64,000 bases of DNA, taken from Cellulomonas sp. ES6 (lineage in GTDB: Bacteria > Actinomycetota > Actinomycetes > Actinomycetales > Cellulomonadaceae). A model generated the notes under the pieces. That model ran no database searches, was not told where the DNA came from, and saw only the letters and a program-made list of their open reading frames with translations. Positions 42,999 through 50,794 of the stretch are shown one piece after another. Position 1 is the stretch's first letter. Every line of letters begins with the position of its first letter. The DNA lies in the NCBI RefSeq assembly GCF_030053835.1, contig NZ_CP125655.1, forward strand, positions 1,426,001-1,490,000, in the 5' to 3' direction. Both the position numbers and the translations under genes were made by a program.

Positions 42999-45385
42999 GC
43001 ATGACAAGCATCGACGACCTGCCGTCGATCGGCGACGGCATCGGCGAGTGGTGGGTCTACCCGCTGGCGACGTACCTCACGGCCCCGGTTGAGCGGACCG
43101 TCGTCGGCGCTGTGGCGTCCGACGGGACGCTCATCGCCGCCGAGTTCGACCACACGAACGGCACGGAGACCCGCGTCGAGGTCGGCGCCGGGGTCCCGGA
43201 CGACCACAACTGCCCGGCGATCTGGGCGGCCGAGGGCAGGCGCATGGTGATGCTGTGGACGCAGCACTCCCGCGACCGGCTGCTGCAGGCCCGCGTGTCC
43301 GACGCCGACGGTTCCGTGCTGTCCCTGCGGACCGCGGCCGTGCAGGACTTCACCGCGTCGACCGGGGTGTCGTACTCGATCATCCACCGCATCGAGCACC
43401 TGTCCGACGCGGCGCAGGACACGTTCTGGGTGTTCGTGCGCGTCGGGAACTACTCCTGGTCCATCATCCCGTTCTCGGTGGACCAGGCGACGGGGGTCAT
43501 CACCTGGGGCGTCGAGCAGCGGCTCGTCACCGGCTCCTACCAGACCTACCTGTCCGTGATGGACGCCCACGCCCCCGGCGACCAGACCTTCCGCGTCGCG
43601 TGGGGCTTCAACCCCGGGCCCACGCACAACCCCGTGAACTACTTCGAGATCAACGCCGTCACCGGCCAGGTCTCCTCGACCGTCGACCCGTCGATCGTCG
43701 CGAACGTGTCCGGCGCCGGCCTGCCCCTGGAGGCGGACGCGGTCACCCCGCTGCTGCCCGACCTGCCCGACACGCACTCCCGGCGCCTGCACTACGTGCG
43801 CCCCGGCCCGGCGCTGCCGGCGATCGCCTACGCCGAGTGGGACCGCGACGACGTCGCCTCCGCCGTGTACAAGCTCATCTACCTCACGGAGGCCGGCGAG
43901 TGGGAGATCCGCGAGTACGGCACGTCCGGCCCCACCCTGCACTCCAACGGCGTCGGGTCCTACATCGGCGGGATGGCGTTCCCCGACCCGTGCCCCGACG
44001 ACCAGGTCGTCGTCGCGCGCAAGGGCGGCAGCGTCTCCACGGTCGAGGCGTTCCGGTCCGACGCCACGGGGACGTTCCCGCGCACGCTCGTCGAGGACCC
44101 GACGTACCGGCTCGCTCGGCCCATGCCCGCCAAGGGCGGCGGCGTCGAGCACGTCGTGGTGTCGCGGGTGCGGCACTACGGCGTGACCTACGAGGACTAC
44201 CTCGCCGACGTCGTGTCGCTGTACGTCCCGCCCGTGCCGGTCGCGCTGGTGCGCTCGGCGTCCCCGACGATCCTGTGCGGGGAGCTGCGCACCGGCCGGA
44301 TCCTGTCGACCGTGCCGGTGTCCGCCGCGACGTGGGAGCAGCGCCTGCGTGAGGCCGGCACGGTCACGGCGACCGTGCCGCTGCTCGCGCACGAGGTCAC
44401 GGTCCGCCCGGAGCTGCTCATGGGGCTGGAGGGCGCCCGCTCGTACCTGGCCGCCGAGTACCAGGGCACGATCCTGGAGGCCGGGCCGATCTGGGTGCAC
44501 GACGTCGCCGACAGCACCCTGATGGTCGGCGCCGGTGGGCTCGCGTCGCTGTTCGACCACCGGCAGGTGATCCGGGTCCTGACCGCAGGGCAGAACGCCG
44601 CGAAGGCCGCCGACCTGACGTACTCGGGGCTCTCCTACGGGACGATCGCGAAGCGACTGATCTCGACCGCGATGGCGCACCTCGGCGGGGACCTGCCGGT
44701 GATCCTGCCTGCCGACTCGCCCGGCGCGGCGTCGCGCACGTACCCGGCGACGCAGCTCGCGTCGGTCGGTGACCAGCTCCGCGAGCTGATGCAGGTGCAG
44801 GGCGGCCCGGACGTGGCGTTCCGGCCGGAGTTCACGACCGACGGCCTGGCGATCCGCTGGCGGATGCTCACCGGGACCACCGCGGACCCGATGCTGCACC
44901 AGGCCGGGGCCGACTGGGACCTCGACACCACCGTGCCGCGCTCTGGTGTGTCGGACCTGCGGATCCGGCGGGACTGGTCGGAGCTGACGATGCGGTCGTG
45001 GGCCACCGGCGACGGGCAGGACGAGGCCCAGCTCATCGAGCGGGCCGTCGACAACGGCCTGCTCGACCGCGGGTACCCGCTGCTGGAGTCCGTGCGCGCC
45101 TACCCGCGCGTCAAGGTGCGCACGGACCTGCGCTCGCACGCCGCGTCGCGGCTGCGCGTTACCCGCCGGCCGCGGGCGACGTGGTCCCTGACCGCGCGCC
45201 TGGACGCCTACCCCCCGGTCGCGCAGATCCGCCCCGGGGACTTCGCGCGGGTGCGGGTCGCCGACCACCCGTACCTGCGGCACTACCTCCCCGACGGCTG
45301 GTACCGCACCCGGGTCGTCGCGATGCGCGGCGACCTGACCATGCAGGCCCGCCTGGAGTTCCGCCCCCAGGTCGACGCACGGTGA
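42995..45385 (+). CDS. Large tail-tip protein: propeller-like N-terminus plus Gp37-like hub C-terminus
   Basis: 796-aa protein (GTG 42995; ATG 43001 two codons on is also possible). Residues about 20-410 contain spaced beta blades with Asp-rich turns (VVGAVASDGTLIAAEFDHTN, QHSRDRLLQARVSDADGSVL, FWVFVRVGNYSWSIIPFSVD), suggesting a beta-propeller of the BNR type. Residues about 430-796 resemble the siphovirus ReqiPepy6 Gp37-like hub: ATWEQRLREAGTVTATVPLL, SYLAAEYQGTILEAGPIWVH, LRELMQVQGGPDVAFRPEFT and a C-terminal DGWYRTRVVAMRGDLTMQAR. In other phages the hub is usually a separate protein, so this looks like a fusion. Confidence 0.75.
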   Translation: MSMTSIDDLPSIGDGIGEWWVYPLATYLTAPVERTVVGAVASDGTLIAAEFDHTNGTETRVEVGAGVPDDHNCPAIWAAEGRRMVMLWTQHSRDRLLQARVSDADGSVLSLRTAAVQDFTASTGVSYSIIHRIEHLSDAAQDTFWVFVRVGNYSWSIIPFSVDQATGVITWGVEQRLVTGSYQTYLSVMDAHAPGDQTFRVAWGFNPGPTHNPVNYFEINAVTGQVSSTVDPSIVANVSGAGLPLEADAVTPLLPDLPDTHSRRLHYVRPGPALPAIAYAEWDRDDVASAVYKLIYLTEAGEWEIREYGTSGPTLHSNGVGSYIGGMAFPDPCPDDQVVVARKGGSVSTVEAFRSDATGTFPRTLVEDPTYRLARPMPAKGGGVEHVVVSRVRHYGVTYEDYLADVVSLYVPPVPVALVRSASPTILCGELRTGRILSTVPVSAATWEQRLREAGTVTATVPLLAHEVTVRPELLMGLEGARSYLAAEYQGTILEAGPIWVHDVADSTLMVGAGGLASLFDHRQVIRVLTAGQNAAKAADLTYSGLSYGTIAKRLISTAMAHLGGDLPVILPADSPGAASRTYPATQLASVGDQLRELMQVQGGPDVAFRPEFTTDGLAIRWRMLTGTTADPMLHQAGADWDLDTTVPRSGVSDLRIRRDWSELTMRSWATGDGQDEAQLIERAVDNGLLDRGYPLLESVRAYPRVKVRTDLRSHAASRLRVTRRPRATWSLTARLDAYPPVAQIRPGDFARVRVADHPYLRHYLPDGWYRTRVVAMRGDLTMQARLEFRPQVDAR

Positions 45386-45395
45386 GGAGGACGGC

Positions 45396-46130
45396 GTGAG
45401 CGAGCTCGACGACTGGTCGGACGACAACACCCCGGACATGGGCGAGGCCAGCGAGTACGACCCTCCGCGCGACGGGCTGGCGGCGCTCATCGCCCGACTC
45501 GCTCACGTCGAGCGCACCCTCGCGGGCATCACCCGAGGCTGGTCCCCGCTCCGCCAAGCCGGCATCACGGTGACCGAGGACGGCATGACGATCGACTCGT
45601 CACTGACCGTTGACGGCGACCTGATGTCGACCGGAGACGCGGCGTTCGGCGGCACGCTCCAGGTCACCGGCGACGCGGTGTTCTCCGGCGACCTGGCGGT
45701 CCCGAACGGGTCGATCAGCAACGAGGCGCTGCAGAACCCGATCGAGGAGGGCGCGATCGGGTACAGCACGTCCAACTTTGCCGTCACGACCACAGCGACC
45801 GCGGTCGCGACCCGCACCATGAACATCCCCGACGGGTTCACCAAGGCGTCCGTCATGGTGATCGTCTCGATCGGCGCGTGGAACCAGTCCGCCAGCTCCG
45901 GGTACCTCCTGGGGCGAGCGACCATCGACGGCTCCAGCGGCGGCGCCGTGCAGACCGGGGTCGGTGCCGGCGGGTACGAGTCCGTGACCGCCAGCGCGAT
46001 CCGCACGCTCGAGGACCTCACGCCGGGCGGCCAGATCACGGTCCAGGCGACCTGCTGGGCGACCACCAACTTCGGGGCCAGCACGACCAACTCCGTCAAC
46101 ATCGACGCCATCGCCATCTTCCGCCGCTAG
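45396..46130 (+). CDS. Tail fibre-like protein with beta repeats
   Basis: 244-aa protein. A short helical start (DGLAALIARLAHVERTLAGI) is followed by beta-helix-like repeats of the LTVDGDLMSTGDAAFGGTLQ VTGDAVFSGDLAVPNGS pattern, then a compact C-terminal domain ending NSVNIDAIAIFRR. Likely a trimeric fibre or tip accessory. GTG start with GAGGAGG. Confidence 0.7.
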   Translation: MSELDDWSDDNTPDMGEASEYDPPRDGLAALIARLAHVERTLAGITRGWSPLRQAGITVTEDGMTIDSSLTVDGDLMSTGDAAFGGTLQVTGDAVFSGDLAVPNGSISNEALQNPIEEGAIGYSTSNFAVTTTATAVATRTMNIPDGFTKASVMVIVSIGAWNQSASSGYLLGRATIDGSSGGAVQTGVGAGGYESVTASAIRTLEDLTPGGQITVQATCWATTNFGASTTNSVNIDAIAIFRR

Positions 46131-46148
46131 GCGCCTGAGGGGACCCCC

Positions 46149-46601
46149 ATGCCCGATCGGATCATCCGCCGCCTGAACGGGCCGAGAGGCAGCGTGCTGC
46201 TCGCAGGGGCAGCGATCGCGGCCGTGCACGCCGGCGCCTACCTCGACGTCGACCAGGGCGTGACGCTCCCGTCTGGGCTCGCGACCCTTGACGCCGTCGT
46301 CCCGCTCGCGGTGTACGCGGCCCTGTGGGGAATCGCCGCCGTGCTGGCAGGGCTCGGCGCCTGGCAGTCGTTCGCCCGCCGGCAGCGCGACCACTTCGAC
46401 GCGTGGGGCTTCGGCATGGTCGCCGGGATGCTCACGATCTGGGGCTGCACGTACCTCGCGGGGTGGGTCACCTCCCTGGTCAACGGCGACTCGGGCCGCC
46501 AGTGGGTGTTCGCCGTGATCTACCTGGCTGTCGCCGTCATGGCCGGGGCGTCCGCCCGGATGACGAACCCCGGAAGCTCCACCGGCACGGAGGCCGCATG
46601 A
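46149..46601 (+). CDS. Membrane protein of the lysis region (four hydrophobic segments)
   Basis: 150-aa protein. Hydrophobic segments are GSVLLAGAAIAAVHAGAYLD, VPLAVYAALWGIAAVLAGLG, FGMVAGMLTIWGCTYLAGWV and WVFAVIYLAVAVMAGASARM. It heads the lysis cassette and is a candidate holin or antiholin. It overlaps the next gene by 4 bp. Confidence 0.65.
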   Translation: MPDRIIRRLNGPRGSVLLAGAAIAAVHAGAYLDVDQGVTLPSGLATLDAVVPLAVYAALWGIAAVLAGLGAWQSFARRQRDHFDAWGFGMVAGMLTIWGCTYLAGWVTSLVNGDSGRQWVFAVIYLAVAVMAGASARMTNPGSSTGTEAA

Positions 46602-46873
46602 ACAACCCAGCCCTGCCTGCGCTCATCACCGGGGTCCTGGGTCTCGCCGCGGTGATCGTCACGCAGCGTCTCGCCCGGCGGGCCCAACGCGAGATGACCC
46701 CCCAGCAGATGATCGACAGCCTCGTCGCCCGGCTCGAACGCGCGGAAACCCGCCTCGAGGCGTCCGAGCAGCGGGAGCGGCTGCGGGACGACTACATCCA
46801 CCAGCTCCGCGACCACATCAGCCTCGGGAAGGCACCCCCGCCCCCGCCCTGGCCGGAAGGACTGACGACGTGA
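46598..46873 (+). CDS. Small membrane-anchored coiled-coil lysis protein
   Basis: 91-aa protein with an N-terminal transmembrane helix (LPALITGVLGLAAVIVTQRL) and a charged helix (DSLVARLERAETRLEASEQR), ending in a Pro-rich tail. Proteins with one N-terminal membrane helix and a coiled coil in actinophage lysis cassettes act as pinholin-like or accessory factors. Function inferred. Confidence 0.65.
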   Translation: MNNPALPALITGVLGLAAVIVTQRLARRAQREMTPQQMIDSLVARLERAETRLEASEQRERLRDDYIHQLRDHISLGKAPPPPPWPEGLTT

Positions 46874-47619
46874 CGGTCACGATGAACGGCGCCGAGCGGA
46901 TCGACTACGACGACGGGCGCCTGACGACGATCACCGCCGGCGGCCGCTCGACGAAGGTCCGCGCCGGCGACGCCGCCACGATCCTGGCCTACGTCGGCCA
47001 GGAGTTCCACGAGCGCGTCGAGCCGCTGCAGACGTTCCACGGGTGGCGCTCGCTGGCCGTCAACACCGCGTCGGGTGGCATCGGGAACTCCAACCACCTG
47101 TCCGGTACCGCGGTCGACTGCAACGGCGGCCGCCACCCCCGCTACCGCTCCGGGACGTTCACCCCCGAGCAGGTCGGCGCGCTGCGCGCGATCCTCGCCG
47201 ACGTCAACGCCGCCGCCGGCGAGACGGTCCTGCGCTGGGGCGGGGACTGGGGCACCCAGGTCGACGAGATGCACATCGAGCTCGTCGGCAGCCCGACCGC
47301 GTGGGCACGCGCGGCCGCATCGATCCGCGCCACCACACCGGTGTCGAAGCCGGGCCACACCACCACCCCGACCCCCGGCGGCGTGCAAGTCACGCCGCCG
47401 GACCCGATCCAGCCCCTCGAGGAGGACGACCGCATGCTCACCCTCGCGAAGCTCAAGGGCACCAACGGCGTCTACATCGGCGACGGTGTCACCCGCCGCC
47501 TGGTGAAGACCCCCCAGGAGCTCAAGGACATCCAGTGGCAGATGGACCACGGCATCCTGCGGGGCAAGCCCGAGGTGCTCGTCGTGGACCGCATCGACTG
47601 GCTCGGCAAGAAGGTCTGA
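46870..47619 (+). CDS. Endolysin: M15-type peptidase with C-terminal binding domain
   Basis: 249-aa lysin. The N-terminal zinc peptidase domain (VanY/M15 family) shows TFHGWRSLAVNTASGG, then SNHLSGTAVDCNGG near residue 76 (His and Asp zinc ligands) and DEMHIELVG near 133 (third ligand and catalytic region). After a Thr/Pro linker, the C-terminal about 65 residues (GTNGVYIGDGVTRRLVKTPQ) match a small domain common to actinophage lysins. It should cleave the peptidoglycan stem peptide (L-Ala-D-Glu or D-Ala-D-Ala type). No signal peptide, so release depends on a holin. Confidence 0.88.
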   Translation: MTVTMNGAERIDYDDGRLTTITAGGRSTKVRAGDAATILAYVGQEFHERVEPLQTFHGWRSLAVNTASGGIGNSNHLSGTAVDCNGGRHPRYRSGTFTPEQVGALRAILADVNAAAGETVLRWGGDWGTQVDEMHIELVGSPTAWARAAASIRATTPVSKPGHTTTPTPGGVQVTPPDPIQPLEEDDRMLTLAKLKGTNGVYIGDGVTRRLVKTPQELKDIQWQMDHGILRGKPEVLVVDRIDWLGKKV

Positions 47620-47630
47620 GGAGGACCCCC

Positions 47631-48032
47631 GTGAAGCACCTCGCCACCACCAACGCCGCGACGTCGCTCGGCGACTACGGCGCGTCCCTGCTGCGTACCG
47701 CCGTCCCGGCGGCCTGGGGCACCGCCCTGGCGGCCCTCCTGTCCTGGCTGCTGCCGCGCGTGCCCGGGGACGTCGGGGACGCCCTGGCGTCACTGCTGCG
47801 TTCCGACGTCGTCACGAGCGTCCTCGTCGCGGCGGCGATCGCCGCCTGGTACGCGGTCGCCCGCTGGATCGAGCCGCACCTGCCCGACTGGCTGACGCGG
47901 CTCGTCCTCGGCTCCGCGGCCGCGCCCGAGTACGCGAAGGTCACCGCCGACGGCGCCGCGGTCATCACCGACCTGCCCGAGGTCGCGTGGTCCCTTCCCT
48001 CGGGCGACGACGACCCGAAGCACGCAGCCTGA
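47631..48032 (+). CDS. Holin-like protein
   Basis: 133-aa protein with two hydrophobic regions (LRTAVPAAWGTALAALLSWL and TSVLVAAAIAAWYAVARWIE) and a charged C-terminus (SLPSGDDDPKHAA). It follows the lysin gene by 11 bp with GAGGAG upstream. Layout and size fit a class II holin that lets the endolysin reach peptidoglycan. It is the last native late gene before the IS30 cargo. Confidence 0.75.
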   Translation: MKHLATTNAATSLGDYGASLLRTAVPAAWGTALAALLSWLLPRVPGDVGDALASLLRSDVVTSVLVAAAIAAWYAVARWIEPHLPDWLTRLVLGSAAAPEYAKVTADGAAVITDLPEVAWSLPSGDDDPKHAA

Positions 48033-48073
48033 CCACCCAGCCCCAGCACGACCGGCGCCCCCGTCCTCCTCCC

Positions 48074-48099
48074 TTGAGTTCTAGCGGTCGTCGCAACAC
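48074..48099. repeat. Left terminal inverted repeat of the IS30-type element
   Basis: Reads inward to GGTCGTCGCAACAC and lies 18 bp upstream of the transposase ATG. Matches the reverse complement of 50407-50432 at about 19 of 26 positions, best at the inner end. Confidence 0.65.
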
Positions 48100-48117
48100 C
48101 CGAGATTCGGGGACGCG

Positions 48118-49344
48118 ATGGAGTTCGAGATCAGGGCGGACCGTGCGCCGCAGGGCAGGAAGCAGCTGGACCGGGAGCGGGCGGCATACTTCCAGCTCAT
48201 GGCGCAGGGCTACAGCAGCAGAGAGGCGTGCCGAGTCGTCGGGATCAACACCCGTACCGGCAAGCGGTGGCGCAACGGCACCGCACCCACGCGAAACAAG
48301 CCCGGCCTACCTCCACATCGAGTGGGGGTAGGCCGGGCTGTTTCGTCATGTCCGTCGGGTCGGTACCTGTCGCTGGACGAGCGGCTGGTGATCGCTGACC
48401 TGCTGCGAGCAGGCCGGTCGTTGCGGTCGATCGCGACCGAGCTCGGCAGGTCGGTATCCACGGTCAGCCGCGAGGTCGCGCGGAACGCCCACCCGCGCAC
48501 GGGCGACTACCGCCCGCACTCCGCCAACGAGCGCGCCGCGGCCCGCCGGCCCCGCCCGAAGATCCGCAAGCTGCACGCGAACGTCGAGCTGCACGGCTTG
48601 GTGCAGGCGCACCTGTCTCGCCGGTGGAGCCCGGAGCAGATCTCGGCGATGCTGACTCTCCAGTTCCCGGCCCGGGCGGAGATGCGGGTGTCACCCGAGA
48701 CGATCTACCAGGCGATCTACGTCCAGGGCCGCGGCCAGCTGCGCCGGGACCTGGTCGCGGCACTGCGCACCGGGCGCGCGATGCGCAAGCCCCGCCGGAT
48801 GGCCCAGGCCCGCCAGCCCCGCTACCGCGACCCGATGGTGATGATCAGCGAGCGGCCCGCCGAGGCCGTCGACCGGGCGGTTCCAGGACACTGGGAGGGC
48901 GACCTGATCATCGGCAAGGGTCAGCAGTCCGCCATCGGCACCCTGGTCGAGCGCACCACCCGGTTCTGCATGCTGATCCACTTGCCGGCCGACCGGGGTG
49001 CCGAGACGTTCCGCGACGCCCTGGTCGAGACCATGACCGCATTGCCCGAGCACCTGCGCCGGTCGCTGACCTGGGACCAGGGCTCGGAGATGGGCAAGCA
49101 CCTCGAGTTCACCCTGGCGACCGGCATCCCGGTCTACTTCTGCGACCCCGCCTCACCTTGGCAGCGCGGGTCCAACGAGAACACCAACGGGCTGCTGCGC
49201 CAGTACTTCCCCAGGGGCACAGACCTGCGCGGCTACGACCGCGCCCACCTCGACGCTGTCGCTCACCAACTCAACACCCGACCCCGCAAGACGTTGGGCT
49301 GGACGACACCCGCACGCCGTCTCGCTGAACTTTTGGGGCCATGA
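48118..49344 (+). CDS. IS30-family transposase
   Basis: 408-aa DDE transposase. An N-terminal HTH_38/HTH_23-like region (EFEIRADRAPQGRKQLDRER, MAQGYSSREACRVVGINTRT) is followed by a second HTH (LSLDERLVIADLLRAGRSLR, IATELGRSVSTVSREVARNA). The catalytic DDE domain is last: first Asp in GHWEGDLIIGKGQQSAIGT near 262, second in SLTWDQGSEMGKH near 322, and Glu in NENTNGLLRQYFPRGTDL near 360. Length and motifs are complete, so it may be active. A long hairpin is embedded near codons 59-76. Confidence 0.95.
   Translation: MEFEIRADRAPQGRKQLDRERAAYFQLMAQGYSSREACRVVGINTRTGKRWRNGTAPTRNKPGLPPHRVGVGRAVSSCPSGRYLSLDERLVIADLLRAGRSLRSIATELGRSVSTVSREVARNAHPRTGDYRPHSANERAAARRPRPKIRKLHANVELHGLVQAHLSRRWSPEQISAMLTLQFPARAEMRVSPETIYQAIYVQGRGQLRRDLVAALRTGRAMRKPRRMAQARQPRYRDPMVMISERPAEAVDRAVPGHWEGDLIIGKGQQSAIGTLVERTTRFCMLIHLPADRGAETFRDALVETMTALPEHLRRSLTWDQGSEMGKHLEFTLATGIPVYFCDPASPWQRGSNENTNGLLRQYFPRGTDLRGYDRAHLDAVAHQLNTRPRKTLGWTTPARRLAELLGP
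48293..48344. terminator. Long hairpin inside the transposase coding region
   Basis: AGCCCGGCCTACC (48299-48311) pairs perfectly with 48327-48339. The stem extends inward through TCCAC/GTGGG (one wobble) and outward through GAAAC/GTTTC with one bulge, so more than 20 pairs in all. It lies in the linker between the two HTH domains and resembles a terminator that could limit transposase expression or incoming transcription. Confidence 0.55.
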
Positions 49345-49359
49345 TCGATCCGCATCGGT

Positions 49360-49378
49360 TATCATCGACACGTGTCGA
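49360..49378 (+). promoter_or_regulatory. Cadmium operon promoter/operator
   Basis: -10 element TATCAT (49360-49365) lies seven bases before GTG 49372, indicating a leaderless message. The perfect 14-bp palindrome TCGACACGTGTCGA (49365-49378) overlaps the -10 and the start codon, an ideal site for the encoded ArsR/CmtR-type repressor. Confidence 0.65.
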
Positions 49379-49743
49379 TCATGAAACCTGAGGTGTGTAC
49401 GGCGACCACGGCGGACATCGAGCCTGCGGTCGCCTTGTTCCGGTCGCTGGGCGATCCGGCCCGGCTAGCGATCGTGCGCCGGCTCGCGGCCGGCGAGGCG
49501 CGGGTCGCGGAGCTGACCAACGATCTGGAGCTGGCGCAGTCGACTGTGTCCTCACACGTGGCGTGCTTGAAGGACTGTGGCCTGGTGACCGGGCGCATGG
49601 AGGGCCGGCGGGTGTTCTACTCGTTGGCCCACCCGGAGCTGCTGGACATGCTTGCGGCTGCGGAGACGCTGCTCGCTGCGACGGGTAGCGCGGTCACGTT
49701 GTGCCCGACCTACGGCGTGGACGGGCAGGTGTCGGCGTGCTGA
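49372..49743 (+). CDS. ArsR/CmtR-type Cd(II)/Pb(II)-sensing repressor
   Basis: 123-aa winged-helix repressor. LFRSLGDPARLAIVRRLAAG near residue 22 starts the fold; the recognition helix is in LELAQSTVSSHVACLKDCGL. The CLKDC pair plus a later cysteine in TLCPTYG reproduces the Cys57/Cys61/Cys102 ligand set of CmtR. Further cysteines lie at both ends. Metal binding should release it from the palindrome at its own start. GTG 49372 fits the leaderless promoter (ATG 49381 is the alternative). It overlaps the transporter gene by 7 bp. Confidence 0.85.
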   Translation: MSIMKPEVCTATTADIEPAVALFRSLGDPARLAIVRRLAAGEARVAELTNDLELAQSTVSSHVACLKDCGLVTGRMEGRRVFYSLAHPELLDMLAAAETLLAATGSAVTLCPTYGVDGQVSAC

Positions 49744-50348
49744 GCACGATCGCAACCGCGGCCGGGCTGTTCGTCGCGACCAACATCGACGACATCGTGG
49801 TCCTGACGGTCTTGTTCGCGGTCGCCGCGCGCGGGACGTCGGGGCTGCGCGGCTGGCAGATCGTGGCCGGGCAGTACCTCGGCCTCACAGCGTTGATCGC
49901 GGTCAGCTTCCTGGCCGCCCTCGGCCTGACGATCGTGCCGGACGAGTGGGTCGGGTTGCTGGGCCTCATCCCGTTGGCCATCGGTGTCCTGGCTCTGGTG
50001 CGTACCTTGCGCGGGCAGGACGACGACGACGAGGCCGAGTCCGCGCTCAAGGCCGTCGGGCTGCTCGGCGTCGCCGGAATCACGATCGCCAACGGCGGGG
50101 ACAACATCGCGATCTACACCCCGGTGTTCCGCACCATGTCCACCGGCGACGCGCTGATCACGATCGTGGTGTTCCTCGTCCTGCTCGCCCTGTGGTGCCT
50201 GTTCGCGCGAGCGATCGGCACGAACGAGCGCGTCACCGAGACGCTGGAGAAGGTCGAGCACTGGCTCGTGCCCGTGGTCTTCATCGGCCTCGGCCTGTTC
50301 ATCCTCGTCGAGTCCGGCACCCTCGCACACATCGCCTCGCTCCTCTAG
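49737..50348 (+). CDS. cadD: CadD-family cadmium resistance transporter
   Basis: 203-aa membrane protein of the CadD family, with six hydrophobic segments. Signatures are ATNIDDIVVLTVLFA near residue 14 and, in the second repeat, ITIANGGDNIAIYTPVF near 118; acidic residues in such repeated motifs are the expected cation site. A charged loop (GQDDDDEAESAL) separates the halves. It is co-transcribed with the upstream repressor and should remove or sequester Cd(II). The gene is inside the IS30 ends and is followed by a terminator. Confidence 0.88.
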   Translation: MLSTIATAAGLFVATNIDDIVVLTVLFAVAARGTSGLRGWQIVAGQYLGLTALIAVSFLAALGLTIVPDEWVGLLGLIPLAIGVLALVRTLRGQDDDDEAESALKAVGLLGVAGITIANGGDNIAIYTPVFRTMSTGDALITIVVFLVLLALWCLFARAIGTNERVTETLEKVEHWLVPVVFIGLGLFILVESGTLAHIASLL

Positions 50349-50357
50349 CCCGCGGCC

Positions 50358-50387
50358 CGGCCCGGCCCGCTCTCGCGGGCCGGGCCG
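50358..50387. terminator. Terminator of the cadmium operon
   Basis: Perfect 13-bp stem (50358-50370 with 50375-50387) and a TCTC loop starting 9 bp after the cadD stop, without a T tract. It would stop transcription before the right IS end. Confidence 0.7.
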
Positions 50388-50406
50388 TAGCATCAGCCGC
50401 GAAGCT

Positions 50407-50432
50407 GTGTTGCGACCACCGGTGGAATCCGC
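50407..50432. repeat. Right terminal inverted repeat of the IS30-type element
   Basis: Begins GTGTTGCGAC and is the imperfect inverse of 48074-48099. It lies about 1.06 kb downstream of the transposase stop, beyond the cadmium genes and their terminator. Confidence 0.65.
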
Positions 50433-50794
50433 CTCCGGGAGGGCGGGGCGCTTCGTCGTGCTCGGGGCAGCGATCAGGGCGAGCGACTGACACGGGCTGC
50501 GTGACGTTGCTACGGTGGCTGTGGGCGGCCGATGAATCTCCCCTGGCTTGTCGGTCGCCCGCCAACTTCCACGGCGGCACCGCTCAGGGCTCGGTCGGCC
50601 GCTACCGTGACGGCATGTTGGCGTCGGCGGCCGACGGCGCACCTCTGCCCCCGCTCTCACAGACAGCACGCCGTTGCAGCGTCGGCCCCTGTTCGACGGA
50701 CGCGTCACGTGGAAGGGTGGGGTCAGGCGCTGTCCGCGCTGGTCGGAGTTCGGGCCGTACGCGAGTGGGTCCGCGAGAGCCTCCGGGGGGTCTG
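50433..50794. other. Non-coding stretch upstream of the STAS gene
   Basis: 362 bp outside the IS30 end. Open frames cross it, but none has a plausible start or a protein-like composition. It should contain the promoter of the STAS gene; no consensus element was convincing. Confidence 0.4.

Larger units (their letters stand above)
48074..50432 (+). mobile_element. IS30-family transporter IS carrying cadmium-resistance genes
   Basis: About 2.36 kb bounded by imperfect 26-bp inverted repeats (48074-48099 and 50407-50432) that share the inner GTCGCAACAC and about 19 of 26 positions. Inside are an IS30 transposase, a CmtR-like regulator, a CadD-type transporter and a terminator. Passenger genes inside a single pair of IS ends make it a transporter-IS rather than a composite transposon. 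It lies between the holin gene and host-like genes in the prophage. Target duplication was not resolved. Confidence 0.7.

Noticed and set aside
12109..48032. Retron or diversity-generating retroelement in the prophage
   Set aside because: No reverse-transcriptase motif (YxDD context) or template/variable repeat pair was found in any plausible gene.
49325..49371. Right end of the IS30 element directly after the transposase stop
   Set aside because: No sequence here matches the left terminal repeat; the matching inverted repeat is at 50407-50432.
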